Shown: piece by piece, positions 24,698-37,215 of the stretch | How positions within the stretch are numbered: the first letter of the stretch is position 1 | How the letters are laid out: each line of letters starts with the position of its first letter | From: Sweltsa coloradensis | Taxonomy: Eukaryota > Arthropoda > Insecta > Plecoptera > Chloroperlidae | Length of the DNA stretch: 64,000 bases | Direction: 5' to 3' | Assembly (NCBI GenBank): GCA_024449915.1 | Contig: JAMZAV010000306.1 | Span: 372,001-436,000 of the forward strand | The notes under the pieces: model-generated | The model's database searches: none | What the model saw: only the letters and a program-made list of their open reading frames with translations | Told to the model about the DNA's origin: nothing | Position numbers and translations under genes: made by a program

Positions 24698-25403
24698 TAA
24701 ACCTGGGGCCTAGCACTGTTATGGAGATTAGACCTAGACCTACTTAGAATAAGGCTACTAAGGACTAGGGCCTAGGCTTTTCTTCAGCATTAGATGTAGA
24801 CCTAGGCATATCAATATCATGGTATTATAAATTAGCAAGTATAGGCCTAGGCCCTACTTGCATACGCCTCAGCAAAGCCTAGGGCTTAGTCCTAGCCAAT
24901 GTTGATTTGTTGACATGAGAGAGGTTACGTAGGCAGGAGGCCAAATAAAGACACATTGTCAGTATATTATGTGTGATTGTATTTATTTGTAGTAATAAAC
25001 ACGACAGTATGCCCTCCTCTCTCCTTACACGAATACACACAGCAATTGGGCATTTTGCTTTCAAATGCAAACTGACAGTAAAAACAGTAGGCTGCTGACA
25101 GCTATGAGCAGCCATGACACCCGCAAGTTGGGCTATCACCGCCGTCTACACTCTACATTCGCCTTTACAGGCATCCAGACGGCGGTGGGGGGTTAGTACA
25201 ATAGCGCAGCGTGGTGAGTAAAAGTCGCAGTGAACAAGCCAATTAAAAATGTACATTCATTACCGTTTAAAACAATACACATTCGTTATTCAAAAATATA
25301 ATAATAAGTATAAATTGAATTTACAAAAATTAATATATAAAACACGATTAAAAGCCGAAATGGATATGATGAAAATATAAATTTAAATATATGATAAATT
25401 ATA
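24698..25403. other. Intergenic, no gene seen
   Basis: Short repeated CCTAGGC/TAGGCCTAG motifs at 24705-24890; no exon supported. Confidence 0.4.
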
Positions 25404-26252
25404 CTAGGGAAACGCCAAAGTCGTTGTTAAACGAGTGAGTGAGCCATGTGTTGAGTACCCGGTAACATTCCTTTTCTTCCCCCTACCTTAGGCCTCCCTA
25501 GCCTATCATAGGCTAGAGTGGAGCATTATGGCCTAAACTATGACTTAAACTTAAATACCCTATTATTTATACGAATATTATAATCAAACTTAAATGCAAA
25601 TATTCCCGCGTACTCAACACATGACTCTCTCACTCGTCTAACAACGACTTTGGCGTTTACCTAGTCGAGTTGACTTAAGCGCCCTTATAGCCCAAATGTG
25701 GGAGATATGGGTTCAATGGTCGGGAAAGATTTTGTTATTTCTGGATTGTATTTATTAAAATATTTAACATGTTTTGAAATGCATATAGCGCAGTGTAGTC
25801 CTACATCTGTGACAATACCATGGAAAACATAGCCAGTACAAAATACGTGAAAATATTGCAAGGTTTACTCAATCTACGAGCGGAATTTGGGGGTACCTTG
25901 ACGTCCAACATTCGATTAACCTTGGACACGGCATTTCACAGCCAGCTAAATAACAAACAAAAAATATTATTTCAAAATGAAAACCATTGTCGTTAAAATA
26001 ATTTCCATACATTTCAACGTATTTTTCAGTTTTTATTTCTTGAAGGTTTAAATCTTAACGGATTGTACTCATATTGTTAGCAGTTCTCAGTTACCTGGTC
26101 ACGGATGTCTGTTTAAATTTCAGCTCAGTCTATTTGGCCGTTCGGCCGTATGGGACCGGACAGACAGACATTTAACATTTAACAGAATTAATCACGACCA
26201 AGGCCCGATCGAGTAGCGTTGTAGACTACGTTCGCTGCGCTCACTCGTCTAA
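25404..26252 (-). mobile_element. Helentron-like element, family C copy 3 (best preserved)
   Basis: The minus 5' end is TTAGACGAGTGAGCGCAGCG at 26252, and the outer 3' end is CTAG at 25404. A second, plus-oriented 3' end (CTCACTCGTCTAACAACG..GGCGTT, CTAG 25661-25664) is internal, followed by a tRNA-like SINE unit. Confidence 0.6.
25664..25765 (+). repeat. tRNA-derived SINE unit (type U) inside family C
   Basis: GAGTTGACTTAAGCGCCC, a degraded box B (GGGTTCAATGG) and ATTTCTGGATTGTATT, parallel to 11056-11190. Confidence 0.4.
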
Positions 26253-27659
26253 TGAAATAGTGTTGCATTGGAATATATGCCCTTATGGCATGTCTTAGCA
26301 ATGTATAATATTCAGCTCTATTGCAAACAAGCATGGGTATGGGAGTACCAAATTAGGGAACATAGCTACTAAATCAAGATTGTCGTATTATAATACCAAA
26401 ATAAAATCATTTCCACTCCTGAAAAGTCGTTGGACGTGTCGAGTATAAAAACGGATATAAAGAATTCGTTTCTGTTACGTCATTTTTGGTGGAGGTGCCG
26501 GGTACATCTATGGTAATTAAGTTTGTGTGACAACTGACACTTGTCCCACTGTCTTGAACCTCAGGGTCACCGAAAACATTCTGTGTCAGCCTTGTTGAAG
26601 GACAATGCCAACAAAAAACCGAATGACAATAGTTTTTTTTTAATCTTGAGATTTGATACAGACATAAATGAACAGACGGACAGAAAATTGACGCCCTAAT
26701 ATAAAGTAGGTATTGTATAGGTACAGCTGCCGATACGGATATGTTTTTGAAATTTTTATTAGATACCTCAATGAAAAATGGCTGTAATACTGTATTTAAG
26801 TGTTAAGCCAATAAATCAAAAAAGTACAAAAAATCAGTACTGTTACTGCTAAGATAAAATTAAGAATTACTGACTTTTATACCAAAAACATTTACGTTTC
26901 ATTTGTATATTTAGCCTGACGAATATTAATTCCAACAATTCTAAATCTTTGCAGTCGATCTTTAATTACTGAACTACAACTGAATGGGCAAGGTTTAAGT
27001 CCTTCGTCTTGGCTGTTACTTGATTCACTGAGTCAGTATACGACTTAAACACCCCGGAATAAACTTAAGCAACAGTTTTACGGGTGAACGCGTTCCGGGG
27101 CTTCATTGCGTAAACCCCACAACATTCGTCGTTGTCAGGCGGATTATTTGCACTTCCGGTTAGCTAATTACGAAAAACCGCGCGTTTGGTAAATCTCTTT
27201 CTAGAGGGGAGTAAAATATTATCACTGCCTAATCCAGTACAGTCCTGTAGGAGACCCCTGAGACGCCGATGTGTATTGCTGGGGAGTGGATATGTTCCTG
27301 GTAAACGATAAATTGGGTATGTTTCGTCAAATATCTAGGCTATCACTTTTGCGACTGTTTGCCGAGCTCGGGCTAACTTTTTTACAATGTTAAGTGCCCA
27401 TTTAAAAATACACTTGATCGTCAAAAACATCTAATTTCACATACTACTGTCTGGACCGCTTTTGACCATTAGTTTTCATAAAAAAATCTGCATCATGTCG
27501 CTATCAGAGCACATTTTGACATTTCAAAAAATTACTACAAATTAACTGTTTGGTGGCATATTTACGGCTGCAGAAGAGCAACCGAAATAGTGTGTGATAT
27601 TTTTGTTAATAATTTCAATGTTGAATGACCCTAATTTGTTATTTTAATGAACAACTGTG
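26253..27659. other. Intergenic, no gene seen
   Basis: One GGTGGAGGTGCCGG motif at 26489; no other recognisable element or exon. Confidence 0.4.
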
Positions 27660-28118
27660 TTTAATAATAATAAATAATAATAAATTTTATTTAGAGTCTA
27701 CCCACTCAGTTATATAACTGATTTTCAGTGGGGGACTTTAAATCAAAGCGACCAAGCCAACCCTGCAGGCCCCGACGCAATCGACGAGTGAGCGATAACC
27801 AACCAAAGATCGATATTTTTAATAGGAAATATATCAGTGGTATATATCAGTGGTATGGACAGTGTAAACACCCGCGGATCAACGCCAAAATTAACAAGGC
27901 CGATTCAGAACAACTCTGAAATTTATTATGTGCTTCGTTACTAGGACGGCTCCAAAGTCACCGTTTACAAACTCCTAAGACAAGAACTAATGGACTTAAG
28001 TCCAAATCAGAAGTTAAAAAACTTTTGACTTTAACGGGAATCGAACCCTGGACCTTCTGCATTGGAAGCAGATACGCTAACCACAAGACCAACGAGCCAC
28101 ACTACCAACGAGCCACAC
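27660..28118 (-). repeat. tRNA-Gly-like SINE, copy 3 (full length)
   Basis: Minus orientation. It has the tRNA-like head at 28035-28118 (GGGAATCGAACCC box B complement, anticodon arm TCTGC..GCAGA), full body, stem-loop CAGTTATATAACTG and an AAAT-type tail. A short duplication of ATATCAGTGGT lies near 27830-27852. Confidence 0.75.
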
Positions 28119-28734
28119 AATAAAATAATAACAAACATAATAATTATAAACTTTAAATTGGTTTAACATTAATCTTCTAAATCAAGTAATAATTCGACCC
28201 CCTAACTTAAGACTCCAGATAGACCTAATTAATCAAGGGTTCCTCTGCCTCTCTATTTAAACACACACAGCTTTCTTTGCAGACCTCAAAGTTAAGCTCA
28301 TAGTTAAGCGGAGTTGGTTTAAACTGGGCCAAGCTAATTATTACTGATATGCCTTCAGCTTATGCGGGGTCTTGGTGATTATTATTCGTTACTCTGGTGT
28401 GGTGTTCAGAGACTGAACTGCCCACGCTTCTCTTCTGAACAGGTCGCACTCAACAGGAGTTGGACACGTGCGAGTTCCATTCATTCAGCCTGTATCATGA
28501 GAAATCATTACGTCATTAGCAATAAGCAACATGTTTTCGATTTGCAAATTAGAGGTATGCGTAAAATAAGCGTGTTAAATTATGTATCCTAGATCAGTGA
28601 ACACTGTGTTTGAAAAACAATGTAAAATGACGATATTACTTAAAATAACGTTTTACCATACCAACTGAGAATTGGTTTAGTATTGTGCAATTAATTTTTT
28701 GTAAAAAAAAAATAACCCATTTTTTGTTTTGCAC
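28119..28734. other. Intergenic, no gene seen
   Basis: Nothing recognised beyond short ORFs. Confidence 0.4.
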
Positions 28735-28870
28735 TATGTTTTCTTCAGTAGTTAATGCGAATACGAGTTCTTATAAACATCGGACATACCTTCACAATAA
28801 TTCTTCACAATCCAAAATATTTAGCTAGACATCTGAAGAGTGGGATGCATTGCACCCTGGGCAAGCAGGT
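28735..28870 (+). repeat. SINE type T, copy 2 (3' part)
   Basis: CTTCAGTAGTTAATGCGAA..ACATACCTTCACAAT..TAGACATCTGAAGAG..TTGCACCCTGGGCAAG matches the body of the 21226 copy. Confidence 0.55.
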
Positions 28871-30289
28871 TTTCCCCGAGAAATTTAACAAAAAAAAAAG
28901 CAAACCATTCTTTATTTAGAGTTAACCCACTCAGACAACAAATAATTTTCAGTAATTATTCAATTATTTGCACAATTTGCAATATTTTATTAAATACATC
29001 TCATCGTGTATCCTCCTTGTATGCCCTAGTCCCAACTAACGCTGCTTTATCTTCTAGATACGTAGCGCGTTTAGACATTTACTAGGGCTCACCGCCTGGG
29101 TAATCCATTGGTTCCTTGATAATTCCTAGCAAAATCCTAGCAAAGGCAGTGAGCCCAAGGTCTTGGTAACCATGGCAACCAGAGTCGATAAAGAAGTTTC
29201 CCCGGTTTATTGTCGGTAATCAACCCAAGGACCAAACAAAGTACAATGTTGAATATACAAATTTGCAGATAAGTAAGGTATTATTCGTGACAATGGATGT
29301 TATAATATATATACATTTTTATTTTAGATATTATCATTATTAGGCGTAGGTTCATGCCTCAGGCAAACTATTAGAATATATTAAATTGCTTGACATGGAT
29401 TTGACTACATCCAGTTACATACTTTTGGACGGTGAGAACGCCACATTTCTAGGGCGGTGAGTCCCAGAAATTTTTAACACACGAACATCCAAACGCGCTT
29501 CTCTATTAACGTAGTTAATAAGATCCAGATTCTCTAGTCCCAACGTGCTTGATTTTGACCATTCCCTCTGAGCCACTCTACTACGTCATGAAGTAAAAAC
29601 CGAGTTAATTATTAATCTCGCCCCCATGAGATGAACTGTGGCTTTAGTTTTAATATTATAGCCCCGCAAAGTTAGCACACATCACAAACTGGGGCAAACT
29701 CTACTGTGAGAAGAAAAGAAGAAGAAGAAGAAACACCGTTGTAACAGGCACTGTGGAATTGGAACATAATCCAATAAAAGGGAAAATGGAAGAGTATGGG
29801 AAATGGGGACGACCTATATAGTGTAGTAAATCGAAGAGCTTGTAGTGAGCTGGAGTATTGGATTTACGTTATGTAGACAGAGTGGATTAAATACGGCATT
29901 TCACTTTATAATGCAATTGGTTTTCATCCAGCAACCAATCATTTCATTTAGTGGTAGGAGGCAATATGAACATGCATGTTAATTACCAATCACATTACTG
30001 TCGGAAAGAATTAGAGCTTAGGTCCAGAACACAAAATGTCTTGCCACCAGCACAAAAACGTAATTTAATGTAAATGTGACGTGAATGGGTAAACTCTAAA
30101 TATGAATTTATTTAAATATTACACAATTAAAATGTAAAACCTAATATTTCATTTAGTAATTGATAGATTAATTGATTGATTAAACACTTTATTACAGGCG
30201 AGATAAAAAGAGAGATTGATTGATTGATTGATTGATATAGGTATGTATTACAAGGCAGGATTAAGGCTAATTAAACCTAATTTATTTTG
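28871..30289. other. Intergenic, contains an X-box
   Basis: Small inverted pairs around 29085/29150/29455 (GGGCTCACCGCC type). An RFX-type X-box is listed separately. No exon supported. Confidence 0.4.
29166..29179. promoter_or_regulatory. RFX X-box consensus match
   Basis: GTAACCATGGCAAC fits GTNRCC-N2-RGYAAC perfectly. X-boxes bind RFX factors at ciliary gene promoters. No ciliary gene is visible next to it, so function is unproven. Confidence 0.3.
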
Positions 30290-30480
30290 CTTTTTTTATT
30301 TATTTAACGTAATAAATCTTATAACATAAATGCAGACACAACAATGAACTACATTTAGGTAAATATTTGAAATAGTAGAATAAGATACAACAAAAAATGT
30401 ATTAATAATACAATAATTTTGGTAACAAATTTAAAAAGGATATTAAATGCAATTGAACCAAATATAAAAAAAGGAAAAAG
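30290..30480 (-). repeat. LINE-like 3'-end family, copy 2
   Basis: TTTATTTATTTAACGTAATAAATC, then AGGTAAATATTTGAAATA and AAAAAGGATATTAAATG blocks matching copies at 1-285 and 36995-37215. Confidence 0.55.
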
Positions 30481-31329
30481 AAAGAAAGGAAGGAAAGTAA
30501 AAAAAGGGAAAAAAGAAAGAAAGAAAACCACCAAAAAGGAAAAACGAAACTAGAAAACTGATTTATTAGACGATCCCACTCAAACGAATAATATTCGTTT
30601 CTATCGTGTCGTAATATTATGAGGTTTGCCAAAAATCAGGAACAGCAAATCAAGGTGTAATCTAACTTTCGCCGAAGAAGCCACCGAACGCGAATCTTCA
30701 TTCTTTTGATAATTTTCCATCCAACCCTGGGGGGGGGGGGGAGATATAGAGGGAGAGGGATAACTTTTAAACAAAGAATCAAATTTAACATAAATCCATA
30801 TATATTGCTTCAAGATAATAAAAAAGCTAATGTGAAAATGTCCCAAATGTAAACCGCTATGGAAAAAGTAACGGTATAAGCCTTTAGTTGTGCAGTTAGA
30901 AAATTGGTAGTTGGTAAGTTTATTATTCTCTCGACCAATAATTTAAATTGTGACTGATTGTTTAGTCACAAAGTTGACACCCACACTTCACAGTCCCCCC
31001 CCCCCCCTTGCGTGGGAACTGTTTGTGTAACATCCTGATCATAGCCAGATATGTTTGGTTATTTATTACACAAAAAGTGTTGTGGAGTGTAGATTATTGA
31101 CGTCATTCTAACAATGCCAGGCACAGCTGGTGTAGTGTCACGTGATCACCACTCGGAGGTACTTGAAGTGCGGATACACGCAGTGGTAGTAGGGAGAAGT
31201 AGGGATACACGCAGGATTCCCTGGTCGAGTTGCGACATGGAGATTTTGCCAGGCACATCTAGCGTAGTGTTACACGTTTGTCTGAATAGATGAGGGTTGT
31301 AAACTTCACACTTCAAACCCATACCCACC
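30481..31329. other. Intergenic, low-complexity rich
   Basis: Purine-rich AAAG/AAGG tract 30480-30545, poly-G at 30729-30741, poly-C near 30996-31008. No exon supported. Confidence 0.4.
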
Positions 31330-31560
31330 TCCAGGACTGTCGTGTATCATCCCCTTCCTAACACCCACAGTGCTGTGAAGCATCCTCTCGCCACACACCT
31401 TGTCTTGCTGTACTTCTCGCCAGACGCCGCCGTCGTGTATCATCCCCTCTCTCCACACACCTTGTCTTGCTGTACTTCTCGCCAGACGCCGCCGTCGTGT
31501 ATCAACCCATCTCCCCACCACCCAATCTCTCGTGTATCATCCCCTCTCCTTACACCACGT
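31330..31560 (+). repeat. 62-bp tandem repeat
   Basis: Two near-identical units with CCACACACCTTGTCTTGCTG starting at 31391 and 31453, plus partial flanking copies (CGTGTATCATCCCC). Several overlapping ORFs here are repeat artefacts. Confidence 0.65.
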
Positions 31561-31946
31561 GACCAACGCTCACATCTCGCGCATATCGCATTGCGGGTAC
31601 TCTTCGTTGTATTCTAACAATTAATTTATAGCCTCCATTTCTCGAAAGAGATTCTGACAAAAGAAGACGCTTCTGTTGGCAGAACTACGGACGTTGTTAT
31701 TGATGCTCTCTTTTTGTTCTGCTCTAGCAGTTTGCATCAATCTTCAGAGAAATATATTTTGCGGGATTTGCATTGCGAGTATCAGACGGCCACGTTTTGC
31801 TTGCGAGATGCACTGACAGCATAGCCAACACAACGCGTGCGCTGTCATTGAATGTAATATTGTAACGTCGAATTTGTTTAGAATATAATATATATATTTT
31901 ATTTTTAGGATGTACTTGCTGCTCCAACTCCTTGGTGGGCATTGAT

Positions 31947-32374
31947 CATAGATATTGAACACCTATAATAGTAGGCTAGATCCGCAGTCATTAATCCACT
32001 TCCGTGACAATTTGAAGCCATCTTTAATATGGCAGTTTGCATGTTAAAGTATATGGGAGCGATTTGTAGCCCAAATAGTTCTCAAGGTGGCCGTCAGGTT
32101 GACAGGTGAGCATACTAGCCATTAACACCAAATAATTACTAAATTCCCCTATGCAATGACTTATTGTTTCTGTTTGTGCATTCTCATGCTGCACAAGCTA
32201 AAACCATATCAAACAATCCAGAAAAATACTTAATTGCATTCAAAAATCATAAATTAACCCGCCAAATTGCTATCTTGAATATGGCAAAATTGGCGCTTCA
32301 AATTTGCTACGCTCGCGTCTGTGCGGACGTATTGGAGACTGCGGATCTAGCCTACTAGGTGTTCAATATCTATG
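31947..32374. mobile_element. hAT-like MITE (428 bp)
   Basis: TIRs CATAGATATTGAACACCTA and its inverse, with inner TAGGCTAGATCCGCAGTC also inverted. Perfect 8-bp duplication GCATTGAT on both sides (31939-31946 and 32375-32382). An 8-bp TSD is typical of hAT; P or Merlin are alternatives. No transposase. Confidence 0.75.
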
Positions 32375-32774
32375 GCATTGATAGATGACATCAGAAACGA
32401 ACAAAACTCTGTTTGTTTGACACATACGTTATACAGAATACGAATAGTATAAATTATGTCTGGATACTTAAATTTGAATTGTTGGCAATGATAGGAATTT
32501 AGAATCGCAAACAACTTTAATTTTGTTTGCAGACAGCGTATAGAGTTCGATGAAATTGTGAAATGGTTAGAACAATTGGAAAGTTTCAGTATAACTTTCA
32601 AGTTTTCTTTTTATTGTTGAAAAGCGGTCAGAAGTATGTTAAATTGGCAACGTTCCCAAATTCACAACATAACATTCCAATGAGATATTGGAAATATAAG
32701 CTCCACATCGTCCACTGTATAATTCGTAAGCACAGTCTAAGATATTGGCATTTTACATATAGGCCTAAGCCTAA

Positions 32775-33130
32775 CAGCTGTGCGGGTAAAGGTTTTGACA
32801 GTCGGGTTGGATTCGGGTTCGGTACTAAACTGATTCGGGTTTTCGGGTCGGGAAAAGACGGTTGTTATAATAATAATTATTATTATTCTGTATTTATAAA
32901 AATTGATATTATGAATTTTACTTTGAAGAATTTAAGATTATGATTTTCTCCCAATTATTTTTTTTAAATGTCTGCATTTTTGTTAAATACAATTTATAAC
33001 AGTCTAGACCGGCACCTCCACCAACCCTCCAAATAATTTGGTTTTGTTTCTAGGTAATCGGGTACCATATTTTAATATCACGTCTGACCCCAAATACTAG
33101 ACCTGGCCCAAAATTTCGGGTACCCGCCCG
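32775..33130 (-). repeat. Dispersed repeat H, copy 2
   Basis: Inverted relative to 17460-17880: GGTTTTCGGGTCGGGAAAAG, then GACCGGCACCTCCACCAA, then CGGGTACC-type blocks. Confidence 0.5.
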
Positions 33131-33338
33131 CACACCTCTTCTAGTGGACTGGTATTGAAATTTTGATAGTTAGGAGTCATTCTCAGCAAAAAATAACTTA
33201 AAAAAACACATTAATTAAATAATTTTATTACTTGCCGATGTCGGGAATCGAATAATATTGCAAACTAAACGTAACTCGCAAGTAATAAAAATGCATGGGG
33301 AAAGTGATAACGATAAATTCCAAGGGAAATCAATTGTG

Positions 33339-34300
33339 TTTTGTTGTTCGTTGGTCTTGTGGTTAGAGGCTCTGCTTCCAATGCAGAAGGTTCAGTGTAA
33401 GCTTCAAGCAGAAGTGTTTTAACTTCTGATGTGGACTTGAGTCCATCAGTTCCGAACTTTGGAATGTGTAAACGGTGACTTTGGAGCCGTATTAGCAATG
33501 ATGCACAAATTATGAGGTGGTTCCGAATCAGCCTTGTTGATTCTGGCTACTTAAGGCTGTTCCACCCAGTTTTTCCATTTTCTTAAATATGCAACTATTT
33601 TAAAAATATAGTAAATAAAATTGAAACCTGGTACTATTTGAACACCAAAAAAAAAATTTTCAAATTTTTTTGATCGGGCATACGGCAAATATTGCATCTT
33701 CAAAATAGTTTCAAACTGCAATTACATCTAGCACAGCGCTCAACGTAGATAGTTGTGTTTCTGTGAGATTAATGTTTGACTGTTTTCTTGGTCTTATCGA
33801 AGAGAAAACATGAGATTTTACAATTTTGTATGTTCCACGAATTTTTTAGATAACCGGTATTTTTTGTCAATTTGTACCGGAAAACGGAAAAATTCGCAGG
33901 GGACACGGTTCCCAAAAAATCCCATGTTTTCTTTTCGATAAGACCAAGAAAAACAGTCAAACAATAATCTCACAGAAACACAACTATCTACGTTGAGCGC
34001 TGTGCTAGATGAAATTGAAGTTTGAAACTATTTTGAAGATACAATATATGCCGTATGCCCGATCAGAAAAAATTGAAAAAAAACATTTTTTAGTGCTCTT
34101 ATAGTGCCAGGTTTTAATTTCATTTACTATATTTTTACATAGTTGCATATTTTAGAAAATGGAAAAACATGGTGGAACAGCCTTAAATATGCCGGTCTCT
34201 AGTTGGTCATTGTTCGCTCGTCGATGGTGTAGCGCCTACAAGATTGGCTTTGCGGTACTGAGTAGGTAGACTCTAAATACGAATGTATTGAATTATTTAT
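33339..34300 (+). repeat. tRNA-Gly-like SINE, copy 4, split by a foldback element
   Basis: The head and body (GGTCTTGTGGTTAGAGGC, GGACTTGAGTCCATCAGTTC) stop at 33550. The 3' part (GTTGGTCATTGTTCGCTCG, GTAGACTCTAAATA) resumes after 34187. The insertion postdates the SINE. Confidence 0.65.
33551..34186. mobile_element. Long foldback/TIR element (636 bp) inside SINE
   Basis: Arms of roughly 300 bp are mutually inverted along nearly their whole length. Ends are TTAAGGCTGTTCCACC and GGTGGAACAGCCTTAA. TTAA on both sides may be a target duplication. Related to 855-1440. Non-coding; the RNA would form a long hairpin. Confidence 0.75.
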
Positions 34301-34439
34301 TTATATAAGATCCTTCTTTGTCTGACAATATTGAAGAGTGTAAACAACGCCTGTATTTAAATCATGATAAGACTAGTCGAATAGCTAATAATGAGATAAA
34401 TTTGAATAATTTTTGTTTTAAAATTTATCGTTGGAAACA

Positions 34440-34612
34440 TGTTCAGGGTGTACTGGATGTCCCTCGTCAGGTGTCTAACTAGGTATTTCAGCCTTAACGA
34501 CTGAAGAAAACCCAGGAAAAACTTCTAGTCATGATTGATTGTGGCAAGATTCGAACCCGTGACCTCCCGAATCAGAGTCACAAACGCTACCTATGAGTCA
34601 CCACGGTCGGTA
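34440..34612 (-). repeat. SINE type T, copy 3
   Basis: Minus-strand copy with GATTCGAACCCGTGACCTCC (box B complement region) and body CAGGTGTCTAACTAGGTA. Confidence 0.6.
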
Positions 34613-35282
34613 ATAATTAAACCAAATAAAACGTTTTGTGATTTAGATGCTCAGCCAGTAGAAAATACATTTGCAATACCGCAAAGTGATATTTTTCTGT
34701 CTGTACCCAAGGTGTGCTTACATTTATTTTTAATATACAACAGCATAGTTTTGTTACTTTTTTAAAATAAACATTTCCACTCACGTGTACTAGTGTCCTA
34801 GTTGAAATTCAGTACAGCTCTTGTATCGTTTAGCAGCATCAGTACATTTTATTTGAGAAATAAATATTTTGTAAGATTGCGGAAAACAAGAGAAGCAGAA
34901 TCTGATGTCAACTGAAAGATAAGAAGCACTTTTGAAAATCCCTTTGTTGTCTTAATGGTAGCAATCCTCAATGTTTAGTGCTTTTGTTCAGGATCTTGAG
35001 AACTTGGCTCTTTCTCTTCCACACGATTACCTAGGGTCTTGTGTTATGTTCTGACCTAGTTTACAGCAACCCAGCAATATTACGACCACTTACGTCCGAT
35101 TACGACTGTGAGGAGATTTCAAATGAACTTAAATGCGCCCGTTAAATGCAGTAAGATATTGTTGGTAAAACCAGGTTTAAACGGCAAACTGTCTCCAAAC
35201 AACCACCGGTGCTATTAGATAAGAGTAGCATTATGTGCAAGTGATATGACAAACATGTGCTGCACAACAGCAGTCTAGTACA
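34613..35282. other. Intergenic, no gene seen
   Basis: No exon or recognised repeat. Confidence 0.4.
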
Positions 35283-36029
35283 CTAGGAAAACGCTAAAGT
35301 CCCGCCGCGTTGATGGATGAGCGTTTTTGTAAGTTTTTAGTTTGCGTGGGACCACTTTTCCTTTGCAAGTGCTTTGTGAATTCATTGTAGGTGGTTGTTG
35401 TCGAGTTTCAAATGTTACTTGTTAATTGTTATTATAAAACCTCAAAAAAACTCATATCAAACCTTTATTCTATAGATTCTGGCTAACTTTTCAACTTTTT
35501 CTTTCAAAATGTACTACATCACCAAAACCCTTTAAATGTTCATGTGAAATATGAACGTTGTAGCCCCACCCGTTTGGTCAGAATCGGCCCCAAATGTCAC
35601 GAAAATATCGCACTAAAAATCGAAAATAATCGTAAAAGTACGTTTATTTTAGGGTTCTGGTTACCTTTTCAACTTTTTTTTCACAAGGACTACATCACAT
35701 AACCTTAATGGTCCATGAAAATAGAACTTGTAGCCGCACCCATTTGGTAGAATCGGCCAATGTCACCGAAAATATGACTATAAATCAAAAAATCGTAAAA
35801 TACGATATTCATGAAAAATTCTATCGATTGTACCCAAAAATGTTGACGTCTAAGTTCAGAGATTTCGAAGCCTGTCAATTTATCAAGATGCTTATTGCCG
35901 TTTACCTAATGCTCGAAAAACAGTACAAATTAAAACAAAAAAACAAAACGAACAAACAAATCCAAACAAAAAACGTTGAGCTAAATTTTTGGGCAGTGAA
36001 TGAAGTTCTGTGCTGCCCACGCATCTAGT
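35283..36029 (-). mobile_element. Helentron-like element, family A copy 3 (decayed)
   Basis: The CTAG end at 35283 with GGAAAACGCTAAAGTCCCG is intact. Internal units follow; the second half has many 1-3-base losses and the 5' end near 36029 is barely recognisable. Confidence 0.55.
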
Positions 36030-36994
36030 CACATTATTTCAGCAGAAGGGAGAGAGAGATCCAAATTCCAATCGCAACTTTCGTACCTAAACTTTCGCTA
36101 TACTGCTAGTCCATCGTATAGGTAAAAATATTAGGTTTATCATTGGAAATTGAAGATAGCACGAGTACGGAGTGTCCGAAATATGAAACGTTATGTACCG
36201 GTACCTCAACTTATTCATGTCTTCACTATTTTATTATTATTAATTTTTTATTCATAATCAAAATCAAAATTATTTCCATTCTACTTATAAAAATGTTGTA
36301 GAAAGCAAACCATAGACTCATTCACATTGATGTGCGGTCTACAGATAAAACATAAGATTCATAAAACTAACTGGGCTTATATTATGAACTTTGATACAAA
36401 CAATATTAAGAGCATGAAGGTTCTCGATAAACATAAAAGAGAAGATAATATGGTGATATATGGCAGTGTTACAATATTAGTTATGATGACATCTAATAAG
36501 GCGTAGTACAGATTATAATCCATAATCAATCAAGTCCATTTGAAGTAGGGTCGTCGTAAACGAGCATGCAAACTAGGACTTTATGTTATCGGAATTTGTT
36601 ATTAATTTTATGCTTGAACTCCTTGTAAGGCAGAGACCTCACTTGTGGATGTGGAGTTGCCGAGTACATGAGTATTTCAACTTTAAGGGTGCTAGCCCGG
36701 GAGCCCCCTCCTTTTCCTATAACTCCCAGGGTCACCAAATCAATTCTGTCTCATTCTTCATCAAGGGCAATGTTTACAACTAACAGAATGTCAATCGTAG
36801 GTTATGTTCAGTTTTTATCGTTCGCTAAACACTAACTTATTGCTAATAGGTATATCGAGGCTCCCCCCCTTCTTTTAACATCACTTTTCCGTCCGTCAAG
36901 TCTCACGCTGAAAACCGAACACGAACTATGATTGATATGAGTTTTGTGTTGTTAACATTACCCTTTAACACGGATGATACAGAATATTTTAGGT
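36030..36994. other. Intergenic, no gene seen
   Basis: Nothing recognised. Confidence 0.4.
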
Positions 36995-37215
36995 AATTTT
37001 ATTTATTTATTTATTTAACGTCTATCCTATTCAGTTAAAAAAACTGATTTACAAAAGAGGAGAACTAAATAAATCTACTTACATAGATGTAGACATATCA
37101 CTGAACTAGCATTTAAGTAAATATTTGAAATACTAATATTACAACAACTAGGTATTAAAGCATAATAATTTTGGCATTAAATTCAAAAAGGATATAAATT
37201 GCCATTAATTAATGA
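36995..37215 (-). repeat. LINE-like 3'-end family, copy 3
   Basis: (TTTA)n, AACGTCTATCCTATTCAGTT, AACTGATTTACAAA, then ACTAAATAAATCTACTTACA and AAAGGATATAAATTG blocks as in copy 1. Confidence 0.65.

Noticed and set aside
31306..31624. Overlapping ORFs of 71-91 aa on both strands
   Set aside because: They arise from the 62-bp GC-rich tandem repeat, with all frames open by composition.
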